A DNA stretch of 64,000 nt, taken from assembly GCA_001574975.1 (NCBI GenBank), contig KQ965763.1, positions 2,536-66,535 of the forward strand, given 5' to 3'. The notes beneath the pieces were generated by a model, which was not told the origin of the DNA, did no database searches, and was given only the letters and a program-made list of their open reading frames with translations. A program made the translations under genes and the position numbers. This stretch comes from Gonapodya prolifera JEL478. Taxonomy: Eukaryota; Monoblepharomycota; Monoblepharidomycetes; Monoblepharidales; Gonapodyaceae. Positions 18,807-31,094 of this stretch are shown here, one piece after another (the stretch's first letter is position 1; every line of letters starts with the position of its first letter).

Positions 18807-20202
18807 GGTGACTCGGGTTGTGTTGGCAGGTGGAGGTAAGCGATGCAGGCGGGCGCGGGGTAAGCAAGGGCCAGAAAAGATAAAGAGAGATAGGAGAGCG
18901 CCGGATGTTAAGAGTTAGGTCGCCGCGGTGGTCGGGCTCGCCTCTGAGAGCGCCCTCAAGAACTGATCACTCGGAGGTAAGGGGCCTTAATACTTCAGCG
19001 TCCTGCTGCCTGGCGAAAAACAGGCGGGGCCTCTCCTTCCGACGAGGGAAAACTACTATTTACTACTTATTCAGTTTTGCTTTGAACTTCTATCGAGGCG
19101 TCGTATCCCCAAAAAAACCTGGCAAAGGTTGGTGCTGCGCGAGGGACATGCATTGACTCTCCCCCAACTGGCCCCGGAGCGAGACAGCCCGGGAATAAAC
19201 AATCCCTGCTTTTCCTCAACAGTCAACGGTTTGTTTGGTCTCCTCATCGCGTTCTCCCTGCGTTCCTTCGTCCTGGCGCGAGAACATTCTCACCCGGCTT
19301 ACGCATCGGTGTATAATGACCGTCTCCTATACCGACTCCTGCTCCTGCAAAGTAAAGACAAAATGGCAATGTACCTTCTCAGAAAGCACCTGTACAGCCC
19401 GCGCTTTTATTGCATGCGGCGTGGGAGAGCCTCGAGATAGCGTTTGAACTCCGCGGGCTCTGCCCTGTGCCTGCCCGAACTTACCTTTCGGGTATATTGC
19501 CCTTCTCTGCGCCAAAGTCGATACTATCCAAACATTACCCCATTATCCCTCGTCTAATCTTCCCCTAACTTGCCCCGCATTCTGCACTAGCTCCACCGGA
19601 CTCGGGCTATCACGCTAAACTTCCTCGGTGCTGAGGTTGCAGGGCACCGAACCTGCGACAGGTAACCATCCGCAAGAACACATTCAAGCGGCGTCCGCAG
19701 GTTCCAGACCGATCCTTCGCCCTTCGCCCTTCCTCCCTTTCCCTTCTCCCTCACAGCCCCGGGGCGTTATTCTCCCTGCGCGGGCCGTGCTTGTCATTGT
19801 CGGCAACCGCCGACTCGGCTATTTTTAGGGGTCATTACTCACCCGTAGAGAATGGAGGCAAGCACGTACATAGCTGGCAATAGAGAGCGAGGGCGAGTTC
19901 GATTCTTGATGGGAGATACTTGGATAGTTTCTTGGTCAAGTCATCTCTTCGTGTTCACTACTGTAGACAAGAGTCACTTGATGATGTCCTAGTAATGCCG
20001 AGTATTCGTATTCACTGTATTCTAGAGCCACCTGAACTTATAGCCAAGTCACCATTGCAATGTGTAACACATCCGTTCATGGTCAACTTGTGATGTACAT
20101 TCGCTTTTCCGCAGTCCAGCCGCGATAGATAGTATTGCACATATCCCCGCTCACATACCGACATTGTTCTCACGAAGACCCCACCACCTCCGAGAACCGA
20201 CC
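18807..20202. other. Long intergenic region between two minus-strand genes
   Basis: About 1.4 kb without a convincing frame. It should hold the promoter and 5' UTR of the C2H2 gene (18807 upward) and the 3' end of the LRR gene. Pyrimidine-rich text occurs at 19715-19760. A GTTCGATTC string at 19889 and a T-arm-like hairpin near 19640 were examined as tRNA signs and rejected. Confidence 0.4.
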
Positions 20203-23200
20203 CTACCCCGCCCTGGACACCGTAGATACCGACGACGTCGGCTGCCCCACGACGGGACTCGCGATCGAATCCACGCCACTCTCGCTCCCTTCATATCCGC
20301 TTCCCAAATCAATCAAGTCCGGAAACGCGAACCCCTGCCCCGCTGCACTTGAAGGCGCCGCTGAACCTTGCCCACCAAGCCTGACATTCCCCGACCCCCG
20401 TCTCGTATCAATCGCACTCGGCAGCCCCGCCGACACGACCCTTCTCGGATTGGCCGCCATCGGGCTACCCGGCACGTCACTCCTGGCATCCATCTCCGTC
20501 CATACACTACCCTCCCTCTCGCTGCCCTCATCCTCACTAGGCGGTGTGATCGGCCTGCGCACATTCACATTCACAGAGGGCCTCGCATCGGACGGTACAG
20601 ACGAGGCGTTGGAGCGGGACCGCTTGAGCTTCGTCGCACGCCGGGCGGGGTCGAGGCCGAGCGTGTACTCCTTGATCCCATTCTTGGCGTTTCGTTGGGA
20701 CAGTTTGCGCCCGAACGAGCTCCGTAGTCTACGTGCCTCGTCTGGTTGTGCCGATGCTCCATTCGTCCCCCCATTCGGAGCGCTGAGGATCCAATTCGAG
20801 TCATCCTGCAAGCTCCTGTACCCTCCCGCCCCACTCCCACTCCCGCGGCCGAACCAATCCCGCACATTATCCATACTAGGCCACCACGGGGGGTCGTGCC
20901 CCCTCTTGACTCTGTACCGTCGCCGCGCCCACGCGCCCGCAGCCAGAAGCCCGAGTACGACGAAAATGAGTGGAAGCACGATCGCAGCGACGGTCGCGGT
21001 GGAGTACCCGCCGTTTCCCACCGATTCGAACATCGGAGTGCCGACGGAGGAGGTCGCGCCGGATGGTGGTGGGGGTGGTGAAGAAGGTGTGGGCGGTCCG
21101 ATAACAGGGTTGGTGACGGGCGCGGGCGCGGGTGCGGCTGCGTTGACTGCCAACACACTCGCAGCTGTTACGGAAGATACGGCGAGTTGTGAACCGCCGG
21201 GTTCGATGTGAGTGGTGCACTGTTCTTTCCTGATCTGGTAGAGAAAGTTACGACTCACCATCGCAGGACTCTAATCCTGTTGTGTAACACGCCGCGCTCT
21301 TCGTCGCCGCTGTCGGGGCGAGAGAGCGGCACAGGCCGGCCGATTCGAGATTGCAGTGGGTGACGTAGGGGGGTATGCGGGATTCAACTGTGTTTCGGAG
21401 GGATGAAGCGCGTAAGGGGTTAGAAGGAGAAATGGGGTGATGGAAGGTGAACAGGCGGACACGTACTGGCAGCGTGAGAGAATGAATTGCCATTGAGGTA
21501 TCTTTTTATGGGAGGTGTGTCGTGTCAAGGCGGGAACGTGCAACGCTATCAACTTTTTGTTGCGTATACAACTCACAGTCGACGCAGGTTGATGAGACCG
21601 GTCATGTCCGGAAGGTCACCCGTCAGTGCGTTACTGTCCAGTTGTCTATTTGGAAGTTATTGACGTCAATGACCTTGATTGAACGAAACGCTGACGTGCC
21701 GAGTTACTTACAGCCCGCGCAAGCTGGTGAGGTTCCCGATGTAAGACGGTATCTGCCCGCTGATTTTGTTTCCCGAGAGCCAAAGCTCACGCAGTTCTCG
21801 CATCCCCTGGAACACGGTCGGGAACCTACTCGGTTCACAAACATCATTTAGCGGTCTCAAACATCCACCACGTTAACCATCACCCGACCCGCTCGAGGCA
21901 ACTCACGGTCCAGTAATCGTATTCGACGACAAGTCCACGTACACGAGTCCTCCCAAACCAGCCAGGGCGTCTGTGAACTCCTTGGCGCCGATTTCCTGCA
22001 TCCACAGCGTCGTGATCCGGGGCGGTGCTTGCGACGTATCCGGACCTAATATCCCACGCCAACGTTTATTACCCCACCACACAGCATAGAAATCCCCAGA
22101 AGCGCAATGAAAACTCACTCCCCGTACACTCCACTCTCCTGAAATTCCCTCCATACCACCCACAACACCGTCCCAAAACCCATGGCACCTGCTCCCCGTT
22201 CGCCGTGAGCCAGGATTCGACATACGCGCAGTCCGGAGAGGCCACGAGAGTTGCAGGTGATGGGATCGTGCAGCGCGGGAGGACAGATGTGGGGAAGGAT
22301 GAGTCGAAGGCGCATGCGGGTGGGAGGGCGGAAGGGGTGTCGGTGCACAGGCCGGAGGGGTACAGAGAGCAGGAAGTGGTGAGTGAGGCGCTGAGTATAT
22401 GGTTGATTGCGGTGGGAATACTGGTTAGTGGTGTGGGGAAAGGAAGGGTTGTTTGGTACTCGGAACTTACGGCAGTTTCCCAGTAACGGTTTGGTTAGTC
22501 CACGAATTCCCCGTTGCTTGCAAGGACGTCAGCTTTTTCAAGGCAGAGAGGTCGGGAAAGGGGCCGTCAAAGGTGTTTTGGGCGAGTGACAGTGATTCGA
22601 GGTTCGTGAGGGTTGAGACCCAGGAGGGTACGCTGTCGATTTGGTCGTGGTGAGATCACACAGCGACACTGTTAGTTTGAGGAAGGTAGGCTTACGGTCC
22701 TGTGATGGCGTTGTTGTTGAGATTCCTGTCAAAATGGTCCGTCAGTTAAGAAACTGGAAGATTCCCGTCACCCCCCACATTCACCACCGCTCACAGTGTT
22801 TTCAAGCTGGACAGACTCCCCAGCGCCGTCAGCTGTCTCATGGTGCCACCCATCCAGGAGAACTCTGTCACTCGACCTGCCGAATCGAACCGTATCGAAA
22901 ACATCAGTCAGTCCACCCATCCCTTGCTCGCCCCACCCAATCCCCGCCGATGACTACCTACCAGTCGCATCACACACCACACGCTGTCCGTTCCTGGAGT
23001 CATAGGAGCAGCAGCTCGCTGCGGGGGTCCAAGGCGTCGCGATCCCGTTGCCAGTTAGAAGCGCAGCTAGGGTCTGGCAGTCTGCCGCGGAGGAGCTGCA
23101 AGGGGGAGAGACGACATCAGCATCGACGGAGAAATGGTGGTGGCATCGGCGCTGTGCTGTACGCGCACCCCATTCTCCTGTTGGTGTTTCACAGTCTAAT

Positions 23201-23352
23201 AGTCCGCTGCTATCGTTGGTGGTCTCCCTCTTAGTCGCAGCGTCCGTTGCCGTCTCTACGGAGTGATTGCTGCCAATGCACTGATTATTCAGCCCGAAGG
23301 AAAACGTGATTGTGCTGTTTTTCGAGGTGGAGTTGACTGAGCGGCACGCCAC
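20203..23352 (-). CDS. Leucine-rich-repeat, single-pass membrane receptor-like protein
   Basis: Multi-exon minus-strand gene; outer limits approximate. The 5' part has a Cys-paired LRR cap (CQTLAALLTGNG...SCCSYDSRNGQRVVCDATG), spliced to GRVTEFSWMGGTMRQL. LRR pieces follow in separate short exons: NLNNNAITGP, LTNLESLSLAQNTFDGPFP, VYVDLSSNTITGP, LRELWLSGNKISGQIP and SNALTGDLPDMTGLINLRRL. A Cys-rich capping exon (HCNLESAGLCRSLAP) closes the ectodomain. The last exon has a Pro-rich stalk, a transmembrane helix (VAAIVLPLIFVVLGLLAAGAW), a basic stop-transfer RRRYRVKR and about 230 residues of Ser-rich cytoplasmic tail without a kinase. A signal-peptide-like stretch (IIFTVLCAFLPVGVSC) near 23560 may be the true first exon. 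Role: cell-surface recognition, by analogy. Confidence 0.75.
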
Positions 23353-23849
23353 ACCTGCCGACCACGGTCCAAAGATTGGAAACCGTCATGTCCAAAAAAG
23401 GAAAATGTCCACACTTGGAGGCGACAATCGTCGCGGAATTCCTTTGAGTGGAGACTTGGTCCCCTGTGGGTCTCGCAGGTTGATCGGTGCGGTGGCAAGT
23501 TCGCAGGACGGTGGGCATGATACACCAACTGGAAGAAATGCGCACAACACAGTGAAAATTATTTCCACCCTTTCTAGGCACTGCAATTTACCTTACTCTT
23601 GAACACCGGTGATTTTTGACCGCCTGAACCAACCATTCCCGCATAGAGTCCACCACCCGAGCTTTCGATTCACAATAACCTAAAGAGTTCGTACAAACGT
23701 TCCCTATTTGTGAAAGGGAATGCCTTTCTATGCAAATGAGTGTCGTCGAGTGTCGTTACATCCTTGAAAACTTATACCTTCGAATCACACTATCTGCTCA
23801 TTTCCACCCTCCAATCTTTCAGTCGCCCCCTTTTCTCTCGGTGACCNCC

Positions 23850-24376
23850 CCCAACCTTTCTTCCCGACCTTCCCGTCGAAACTCTGCTGGGAGTCTGCGA
23901 ATTCTCTCCACACCTGCTATCCTGCGGGTCGCGCTTTGCAATGTGAAACTCCGCAAAGCGACTGCATCGAAGAAGGTGTGGACTGGCGTGTCTTTCTTGG
24001 ACATTCCAAACCTCAGTGACTCTGGTTTCGTCGACGCAGTGAACTCGATTGTTTGCCTCGTCGCCAGGTCTCGTCTGTTCTCCCGAATACACACGGTTGC
24101 AGTCACTGGGCCGTCGTGAATCACCAACCGTACGATCCTTGGGGTGTTCAAATGGCCAAGCATCCAGCAAGTCCATTTCAAGCGATGTAGAGGCATCGAA
24201 ATCAACTCCCTCGGTGAAGTGATATTGAGATACTCCACGAGGTCAACCCTCTGCAGCTCCAACCTCATTCCCGCCAAACTGATACCAAATTTCGAACAAA
24301 CAACACACCATCCCGTGGTGATGTATCCCGCCAGAAGCGCTCTCACGATGGTCGACCTGACAGGCTGCAGACTTTC
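23850..24376 (-). CDS. Hypothetical protein, F-box/LRR-like texture
   Basis: An open minus-strand frame of about 170 codons with Leu-spaced text (RLELQRVDLVEYLNITS, LHRLKWTCWMLGHLNTP, RIVRLVIHDGP, LRSFTLQS). This is the texture of degenerate leucine-rich repeats in fungal F-box proteins, but no F-box is seen. The assembly has one ambiguous base (n at 23847) at the 3' side, so the end is unclear. The family is not recognised. Confidence 0.35.
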
Positions 24377-24900
24377 TTAGAGCTCAGTATCCACAACGAT
24401 TATTTGCAACGTTTCAAGTCTGGACCCACGGACCTGTCTCTGTTCGCCCAATGGGCACTCTGCCGCGAGAGATGACAAGTGCACCATGTTTTTGTGGAGC
24501 GTCCCAACTCCCAGTCTACCACACGCGGTGACATTCCCTCCGTGGGCGGAACTGGACTTCCAAGAGTTTGTATCTGCGCTCGTGGGACTTGGTGTCTTGG
24601 AATGGTTTATTCTTCCGTGCGCGCTCTGGCGTGGGAGTGCGTGGCGGTTTTGGGAGGGGTCTTGTTGGGGCCCTGCCAAAAGGTCAGCACGATGTCCTCG
24701 GCAGCAATGGCGCGGCCGTCGCGCGGGAGGTACCCGTGGTTTGCGAGTGTGTTCTGTTTGGGGGTGGTGGACTGCGTTATGGAGGTAAAAGCGATGGTAT
24801 GGCCAGAGTAATGAAACCCACCAGTGCAGGACCCGGGGACCGGAGATCTGTCGTCGTGGGAGCCTGGTAGGGGTGATCGGGGTTGCCATTGCGTATGGGA
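24377..24900 (-). pseudogene. Fragment resembling a heme-thiolate (chloroperoxidase-family) peroxidase
   Basis: One minus-strand frame reads TLANHGYLPRDGRAIAAED, very close to the LANHGxLPRxG signature of fungal chloroperoxidase/peroxygenase proteins. A preceding HDDRSP is where RSPCPALN would normally stand; the proximal heme Cys is not seen in place. A downstream frame has LGVGTLHKNMVHLSSL, weakly like the LHxxxEHDxSL segment. The frames do not connect cleanly and the usual length (about 250 aa) is not reached. It is best read as a decayed or misassembled member of that family. Confidence 0.35.
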
Positions 24901-25153
24901 GTGCTTTGAGCGTGTATGGGAATCGATTCGATGTGGGAGATGGAGCAGGCTATGTATTCGGTTGATCCGGGTGATGCAAAGTTTCGTAACCCCTGGAAAA
25001 CTGCCCTACCTTATTGCCTAATCGCGGCATCTTGGCGAATCCGAAATTAGTCACGCTTGGCTCACGGAGGCTAGCGGTGGTCAGATATCATGTAATTCTT
25101 CATAAATTATTGGTATCAGTTCGGTATTTAAACAGTGTTCAACGGCCACCCTC

Positions 25154-27248
25154 TCACACAACCTCCTGCCGCTTCTTCTTCTTCTTCTTATCCTCCTTCC
25201 TTCCTCCACTCTCGTCAACCGAGTCCAGCTTCCGCTTCTTGTTCCCAGATTTAGACTCTGACACATCCACCGCGTCAACCGATTCTACCTTGGCCTCCTT
25301 GACCTTCTTCTTCCTGGCCTTCGCCTCCTCCCCACCTGTCCCCTCCTCCACCTCCTTGACCTCCTCCACAACCGCGACCGCCATTCCCCCCCCCTTCTTC
25401 TTCTTCTTCTTCTTCGTCCCTTCCGCCACCGCAGGAACTTCCGCGTCCGACACGGCAGGTCGGATTTCAAAGCCAGTCTCTGAAGAGTCCTCCGGGACGG
25501 CGCCCTCCGCGTCGTCCAGTTTGCGTTTCTTCGTCCGTCGCTTGGCGTCGGCATCGGCGTCGGGGGAAGGTTCGCTCGTGGCCTCCGCAGTATCGGTCGT
25601 CGAGTCCACCCCCTTACTTTTCTTCTTCTTCCGATCTTTGTCCGCCCTCGCATTCAACAAAGCCTCCTCGCCCACTGGCTCTTCCACGGCCTTCTGCTTC
25701 TTCTTCTGCTTTCCATCCTCGCCACCCTTGGACACATCCGATCCAGCTTCTTCCACCTCCACTTCCACTCCCGACACAGACTTGCGCTTCTTCTTCTTCT
25801 CCTTCTTCGCCTCCACTTCCTCCAATCCCACTTCCTTTGTTTCCGCCGCGAGCTCTGTATTGACGGTCGCGGACCCACCGTCCTCCTCGGCCTTTCGTTT
25901 CGATCTCTTCTTCTTCTCTTTGACCTTTTCCGTGGTTTCAACCACGACCTCGACTGCCGGCGCAGAAGCAGCAGTAGACTCCGCGCCGAATCCCAACCCC
26001 AATGCCAATCCCAACCCCAGCCCCAGACCCCTGGGCTCCGACACCTCTCCATCCTCTCTAGACGCCGCCGACGCCGCTCCAAGTCCGAGTCCGAACCCCG
26101 CTCTCGGCACCAGCACCACCTTCTCCTCCGCATCACCATCCCTTGCCACCGCCACCCCCACCGCCACTCCCGACGCAGATGCAGAAGCAAGAGGCGTGGC
26201 CCGACCAATATTTGATATCCGGGCAAGGTGGGGCATGGCGGCGAGTTTCTTTGCAAAATAATCCTGTACAGATACGGTCTGTGTTTTTGCGATGAACGGC
26301 GCGTCGATATCCACGGTGGTTGACGTCGGGTCCAGTACGCCGGGGGGTGAGTCAGCGGGTGTATCAAGGGCGAGGGCCGGGGACGGGGAAGGCGACAGGG
26401 AAGGCAAGGAAGACGGAGCGTCGGCGAGTGATGCAGCGCCGAGGATGTTTGCGAGGTCGCGGGAGTCGTAGTTGGAGACGAGTTTGTTGCGGACGAATTT
26501 CTTGCGGTGGCTGCGACGTGGTTGCGGGAGTGGGGAAGGTTGATCGTGGGAGAGGGGGGAGGAACAGGAAGAGGAAATAACAGAAGACAGTGGAAAGTAG
26601 CACGGGACAAGGAAGACGATTGACAGAAGAAGGAGAATCGTGACGTTGGTCGAGTGGTACGAGGCAGAAGAGGGAGATGGACGAGGGGCCAATCGTGACA
26701 TCGGTCCAGGAGGAAGCAAAAGTCAGGAGAAGACATACTAGTTTCGTCCAAAGTTGAGAGTGGCCTTGGCCTCCTTCTCTTTCCTCGCCTCCTCGCTGGC
26801 ATCCTCTTCTGGTACTGCTTCCTGCATTATTCCACCCTCACTCCCAGCGACACCGACAGTTCCCTCAGCCACTCTCTGATTCAAACTCTTCAACAGCTGG
26901 TCAAACGCGTCCGTGTTCTCGAGCCAGTTGTCCTCGCTCTTCTTGTCCGCTCCCAAACCGAGGTTGTCCAGCTTTTGGGCCACCTTGACGTGGGAGGCGG
27001 TGCCGTCGCGGTTTCGGCCGAGTCCGTCGCCCTCAGACCAACCCATCTGGGACAGCAGGCGGTGACCGAACTTTGTCTTGTCTTGAGTTGGGAATGGGAG
27101 GGAGTGGGCGAGGGGACGGGGTCGTGTTCGACATTTAGGCATCGATTGCAACGATAGTCGGCAGAGCGAGAGTCTCACCATCTGCCCACGCTTTGTTCTG
27201 CGGATCCTTAGAAAGTCGCTGTTTCACGCGCGGGCCGGCGAGTCCCAT
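25154..27248 (-). CDS. PXR1: PINX1/Gno1-type G-patch protein with Lys-rich C-terminus
   Basis: Three exons: 27248-27179, 27081-26739 and 26510-25154, introns 97 and 228 nt, total 589 aa in frame. The N-terminus MGLAGPRVKQRLSKDPQNKAWADDKTKFGHRLLSQMGWSEGDGLGRN matches the PINX1/PXR1 G-patch (compare human MLAEPRRKQKW...FGQRMLEKMGW). HVKVAQKLDNLGLGA and FDQLLKSLNQR follow. Splicing to exon 3 creates YHRKKFVRNKLVSNYDSRD, the conserved RKKFxRNK block, then DLANILG and VQDYFAKKLA. The remaining about 370 residues alternate Lys-rich runs (KKKKKK) with acidic Ser/Ala text. In yeast the homologue helps DEAH helicase Prp43 in pre-rRNA processing and affects telomerase. Nucleolar location is expected. 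Confidence 0.88.
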
Positions 27249-27671
27249 CGTGACTTCCTTTGATGTGCTGCCGTGGTCAGGTTTTGGAGAAAACACGGTG
27301 CACGCGCCATGTTCTGACCACCTGGAATGGCAGTCACATGCACAAGCAAGTAGCTGTATATGTCTTATTTTTCTCATTTTTTATTAGTCTCAGTGATAAG
27401 GAGAAGGTCAACGTACATACTTCACCTCACCTGCTGCTTTCCAGCGACGCCACGTTCTATCTCACGTCAAGTCTCAAACGCTTCTTCAAACCTTCCTTCA
27501 ATATCGTTCACAGATTGATAACGTCATCAATACCGTCGGCTTCCACTCGTTTCGAAACCCTTCCCTTACCGTGCCACACCATCTTCGCATCCGCCCTCAG
27601 CAGATTCATTTGCCCATTCCGCCAATTTCCCCGCGCCAACTCACATTCACTCCCCTTCCCGCCCCCTACCC

Positions 27672-28070
27672 ATGCCCGCGACACGTACTCACGTCTTCTC
27701 CTCCACGCCCGCGACCCCGCTCTACGCCCGCCCGCCCTCCTCCGCGGGGGACATGCACCCGGTCTTCGCAGACAGACCTCGGCGCCCGCCCACGCCGCCA
27801 ACTCCCGTGCGGGGAAAGCGGGCAGCGAATATCGACTACTACTTATCCCATCACGCTGCGAAAAGGCCGCAGAAGGCGGGTGGAAAGCCCGCGAAGGACG
27901 TGGAGCTCCCTCCGCAGCACCTCGATGTCGAGGACGAGACGCCCTTCGAACGAGCACTTCGGCTCGGTCAGCTTCCGCGAAGTTGTCGCCTTCTTTTTCC
28001 CGAAGCCGTGGCGGGGGATGCGACCGGGGCGGATAGGAAGGTGATGCCGTTCGAACCACTCGGAATCTAA
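27672..28070 (+). CDS. Small hypothetical protein, Pro/Arg-rich
   Basis: Single-exon frame of 132 aa beginning MPATRTHVFSSTPATPLY and containing RPPTPPTPVRGKRAANIDYYL and an acidic EDETPFERALRLGQLP segment. It is divergent from the PXR1-like gene across about 420 bp (27249-27671), which would hold both promoters. No domain is recognised. The Pro-directed TP motifs and basic runs suggest a disordered regulatory protein; a competing antisense frame exists. Confidence 0.45.
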   Translation: MPATRTHVFSSTPATPLYARPPSSAGDMHPVFADRPRRPPTPPTPVRGKRAANIDYYLSHHAAKRPQKAGGKPAKDVELPPQHLDVEDETPFERALRLGQLPRSCRLLFPEAVAGDATGADRKVMPFEPLGI

Positions 28071-28439
28071 TCGAAGGGACACCTTGTGTTCCACCACCAC
28101 TAGCTGTGGCGACACCTGGAGAGGTCGGAAAATAACGGACACTGCTTCAGAAATTGTCGGACAGTCGTTGCTTATGAGCGCCCTTCGTTGCTGTCGAAGT
28201 CCGGGAGATGTGGCGAACGAAAACTCGGGTAAATGGTCGCTTGTCTCCTCTGCGAGAGGACGTTGTACAATAGCACTGTCAGGAGGCGGGGGGGTTGTTT
28301 TGTGTCGCATCTGTTGCCCTTTCTCCAGTGTCTCAGAGCTTAGAAAGTCGATGATTCGTTGTATTCATTCGTTGTATGCAATTATCGCATTCGCATCGCA
28401 TGATGCACTACGCATCAAGTCCCGGTCGTTTAGAAAGAC

Positions 28440-29430
28440 CTCTTCTGCAGTTAATGATTGCATCCTTGAGAGGGAATGTCGCGATCACAGCACCCCTTGT
28501 GGAATTTCCAGTACGCCCTTTGACACGCCGTGGAGCAGTATCTAGTCCGTTTGCAGCGGGAGCACCACGACATGGCGGGTTCCTGCGCTGCTGGCGTGGT
28601 GCCGACGTCGCACAAGAAGTTGCCGCACGGGTGGACAAAGGTGGCCCGAATTTGCGCCTTTGGAACGCCGATTTGATCGTTGAGGTGGCGCTTTACCACC
28701 GTCCAGTCAGGGCAATCAGGGTCGTCAGACGACGGGCGGTTTGGCGAAATGTCAAGGAGGTGGACGAACCCGCCGTGGCGTCTGACAATGTCCAACATGG
28801 TCTGACGACAGTTCTCATCAGCGACGCGGCAGAAAAGGGACAGGAGTGTGATGACATGTGATGCCAGTCGTCGATAAAGTCCTTGAAGTGGGCCTCGTTC
28901 CGCGTTCGCAGTACCTTGTCCGCCTCAACGAAAGCTAGTTAAAATATTGCGCAGCAGTTTCGGGTGTTTTTGGAAAATGTAAGGGAGTGCTGCGTAGTTG
29001 CACGTGATGCAGCCTCATAAGAGCGTCATGCTCGTGGTGAGCGCGTCCAGAAAGAAGAAAGGTACGTGCTGGTCGAGCGGAGGACGAGGCCACGCGCCTC
29101 TCCCAAAGACCATCGGCACAAGGCTCATGCCCATAATGATGTTGAGCGAAATCTCGTCCAAAATGCGAGACCTTCCACCTGCTCTGGGGTCCCACCAATA
29201 GAGTTTCCGATCATGCCGATGACGCCCAGTCGACATACTTTCTTGCATCGCATCGCGTGGAGGACCTCGGCTGCCAGGCGATGGGGGGTCCAGTTCTTGA
29301 GCTCAGCTCCAACCCTCAATTTGACGATTGGTGCCAATTGACACGGGTATGATGTGTTGTCTTCATGGTGGCAATCGACCCATGTCTCTTCTGGTGCTTT
29401 CACTCCGCGGGGGCATCCGCTCTTCATCCA
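28440..29430 (-). pseudogene. Decayed MYND zinc-finger protein, copy 1
   Basis: Segments in order on the minus strand: an N-terminal helix (NWTPHRLAAEVLHAMRCKKVC, IGGTPEQ), SRILDEISLNIIMG, a GCITCNYAALPYIFQKHPKLL block, LLSLFCRVADENCRQTMLDIVRRHG, then PCGNFLCDVG and a MYND finger (CSRCKRTRYCSTACQRAYWKFHKGCC). The segments match the neighbouring copy at 29648-30888 in the same order. They lie in different frames without introns long enough to explain the shifts, notably after IGGTPEQ and after FIDDWHH. MYND fingers bind proline-rich partners. A working product would need frame changes not provided by visible splicing, so pseudogene is the best call. Confidence 0.6.
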
Positions 29431-29647
29431 AGAAGGGGAGGGGGTGAAGGTTTTTCGTCGCCTTGTCTACAGCGATATATCACTTCATTCTCGACGTAAC
29501 GACTGTCAACAAATACGAATACATGTGTATGTTGGTCCTGAGTAGTTTCGCCGTTCGTCTTTCCCAAATAAATACAAGCATTCCTCTTAAACCTACTGTA
29601 CAGGACGTTCATTGTCCCCAGCTGTTGACATGGTTTCACATGGTGGG

Positions 29648-30888
29648 TCACACCAACTCAGTCAAAATTTCGAGGTGTTTGAGTAACAGATCGCGATTCC
29701 TGATGAACACCCGTTCCACCACTTCAGGACCCAGTCTGTACCAGACAGCGTCGGTATAGACGCGCAGTCCCCTGTGAATTTCCAACGTCCACCCAGCTCC
29801 AAGGACTGTCATTGCTGGATCTGGCATCTTGTCCTCTCCACAATATGCCTTATGATACTTCCAGTCCACCTTGTGACAATCTGTGGAGCAATACTTGATG
29901 CGTTTACAACCGGAGCAGTGTTTCATGGAGGGCATATCAGCTGTGCGTTTGGTGCCGACAGTGCAGGCAAAGTTACCGCAGGGTTGATGGTAGGTTGATC
30001 GAATTTGCGTTTTCGAGGGGGCGAATATTCCGTCTTGTCAGAAAGTGCCGTATATTTGACCAGTCGTCGCAGTCAAGGTCCCCATTGGATGGGCATCTGG
30101 GAGATTTGAGAAGATTGTGGAAGGCTCCGTGCGATGTCGTGACATCCAAAATCGTCCCGACGCTTCTCTTCGTCCGCCAAACGGAGAAATTCAGCCAGTG
30201 TAGCGACGAAAACATCGATGAGGTTCCGAAGTCCTCGTTTATGAAAATCTGCGTCGCGCTCGCTTGGCGCAGTCCTTCCACCAGTTGCGGAAGCAACTTT
30301 GGATGGGTTTTGAAAAGATACGGCAGTGCTGAGTGGTTGAAGGTGACACAGCCCGTCAAAATGGTCATGCAGGAAGGCAGAATCCCCGACGAAGAACGAT
30401 GTCAGGACTGCCCGGTGATCTGAGAGCGTCGAAATAGTGAGCTGGTAGTTTGCTGGAAGCTGCGCACCCATGATGATGTTCATCACCACCTCGTCCAGAA
30501 TTTGCGTCGAAGCCAGAAAGGCGCCAATATGAGACCGGAATCATGGTTCCAGAAGCTGATCCATTGGGCAGCCCCCGATGGCCGATTCGACGACATCCAG
30601 AACATCCGTTCGGCATGATTTTGCGCACCGGATAGCATGGTGGACTTCGGCTGCCAGGCGGTGAGGATTCCAGTCATTCACCTCCATCTTCAACCGTCTC
30701 TCGAGGATCTGTGCGAACCGGCATGGGCACAGACCCTCTTCGATGTGGTAGTGAACCTCGCTTGGCGGAGGTGGACGATTGGTGGGAGGCATTGATCCAG
30801 GGTTTGCGAAGGTGGGCAGTCGTGAAGGTGTGTGAATTTTCACCTCTGTTTGCACCACACCTGTGATGGTAGCGAATGCTGCAGCCAT
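29648..30888 (-). pseudogene. Decayed MYND zinc-finger protein, copy 2
   Basis: Same architecture as copy 1: MAAAFATITGVVQTEVKI start, NDWNPHRLAAEVHHAIRCAKSC, IGGCPMDQLLEP, TQILDEVVMNIIMG, HSALPYLFKTHPKLLPQL, DVFVATLAEFLRLADEEK, then HQPCGNFACTVGT and finger CSGCKRIKYCSTDCHKVDWKYH. An in-frame TGA (30543-30541) follows LLEP, and frame changes are needed before the ALPYLF block, after ADEEK and just before KTQIRSTYHQPCGNF. The two copies lie head to tail about 1.2 kb apart, a tandem duplication. Breaks are at different places in each, so decay followed duplication, or some are assembly errors. Confidence 0.6.
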
Positions 30889-31094
30889 CTATAGTGACAG
30901 TAATCTATTCAACAGACTCCCAACTTCAATTATACCGTACCATACTTTCCCCCCGAAAGGCAATTCCGTAGTCAGTGAATATCCAACACGGAATGCTGAA
31001 ACATTGTCCCTTCTTATCCCTGCAGGAATCGAAAACTTTACCGTACACATCCGCGGCACCCCGCTTCTCTCATCTTTACCGCCTCGCCTCTCCC

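Noticed and set aside
19620-19900. tRNA-like signals: a GTTCGATTC string and a T-arm-like hairpin
   Set aside because: No matching A box or cloverleaf at the right spacing, and the T-loop of the hairpin has G in place of the conserved A.
25014-26261. Plus-strand Ser/Phe-rich frame of 415 codons
   Set aside because: Antisense shadow of the Lys-rich tail of the PINX1-like gene (AAG runs read as CTT).
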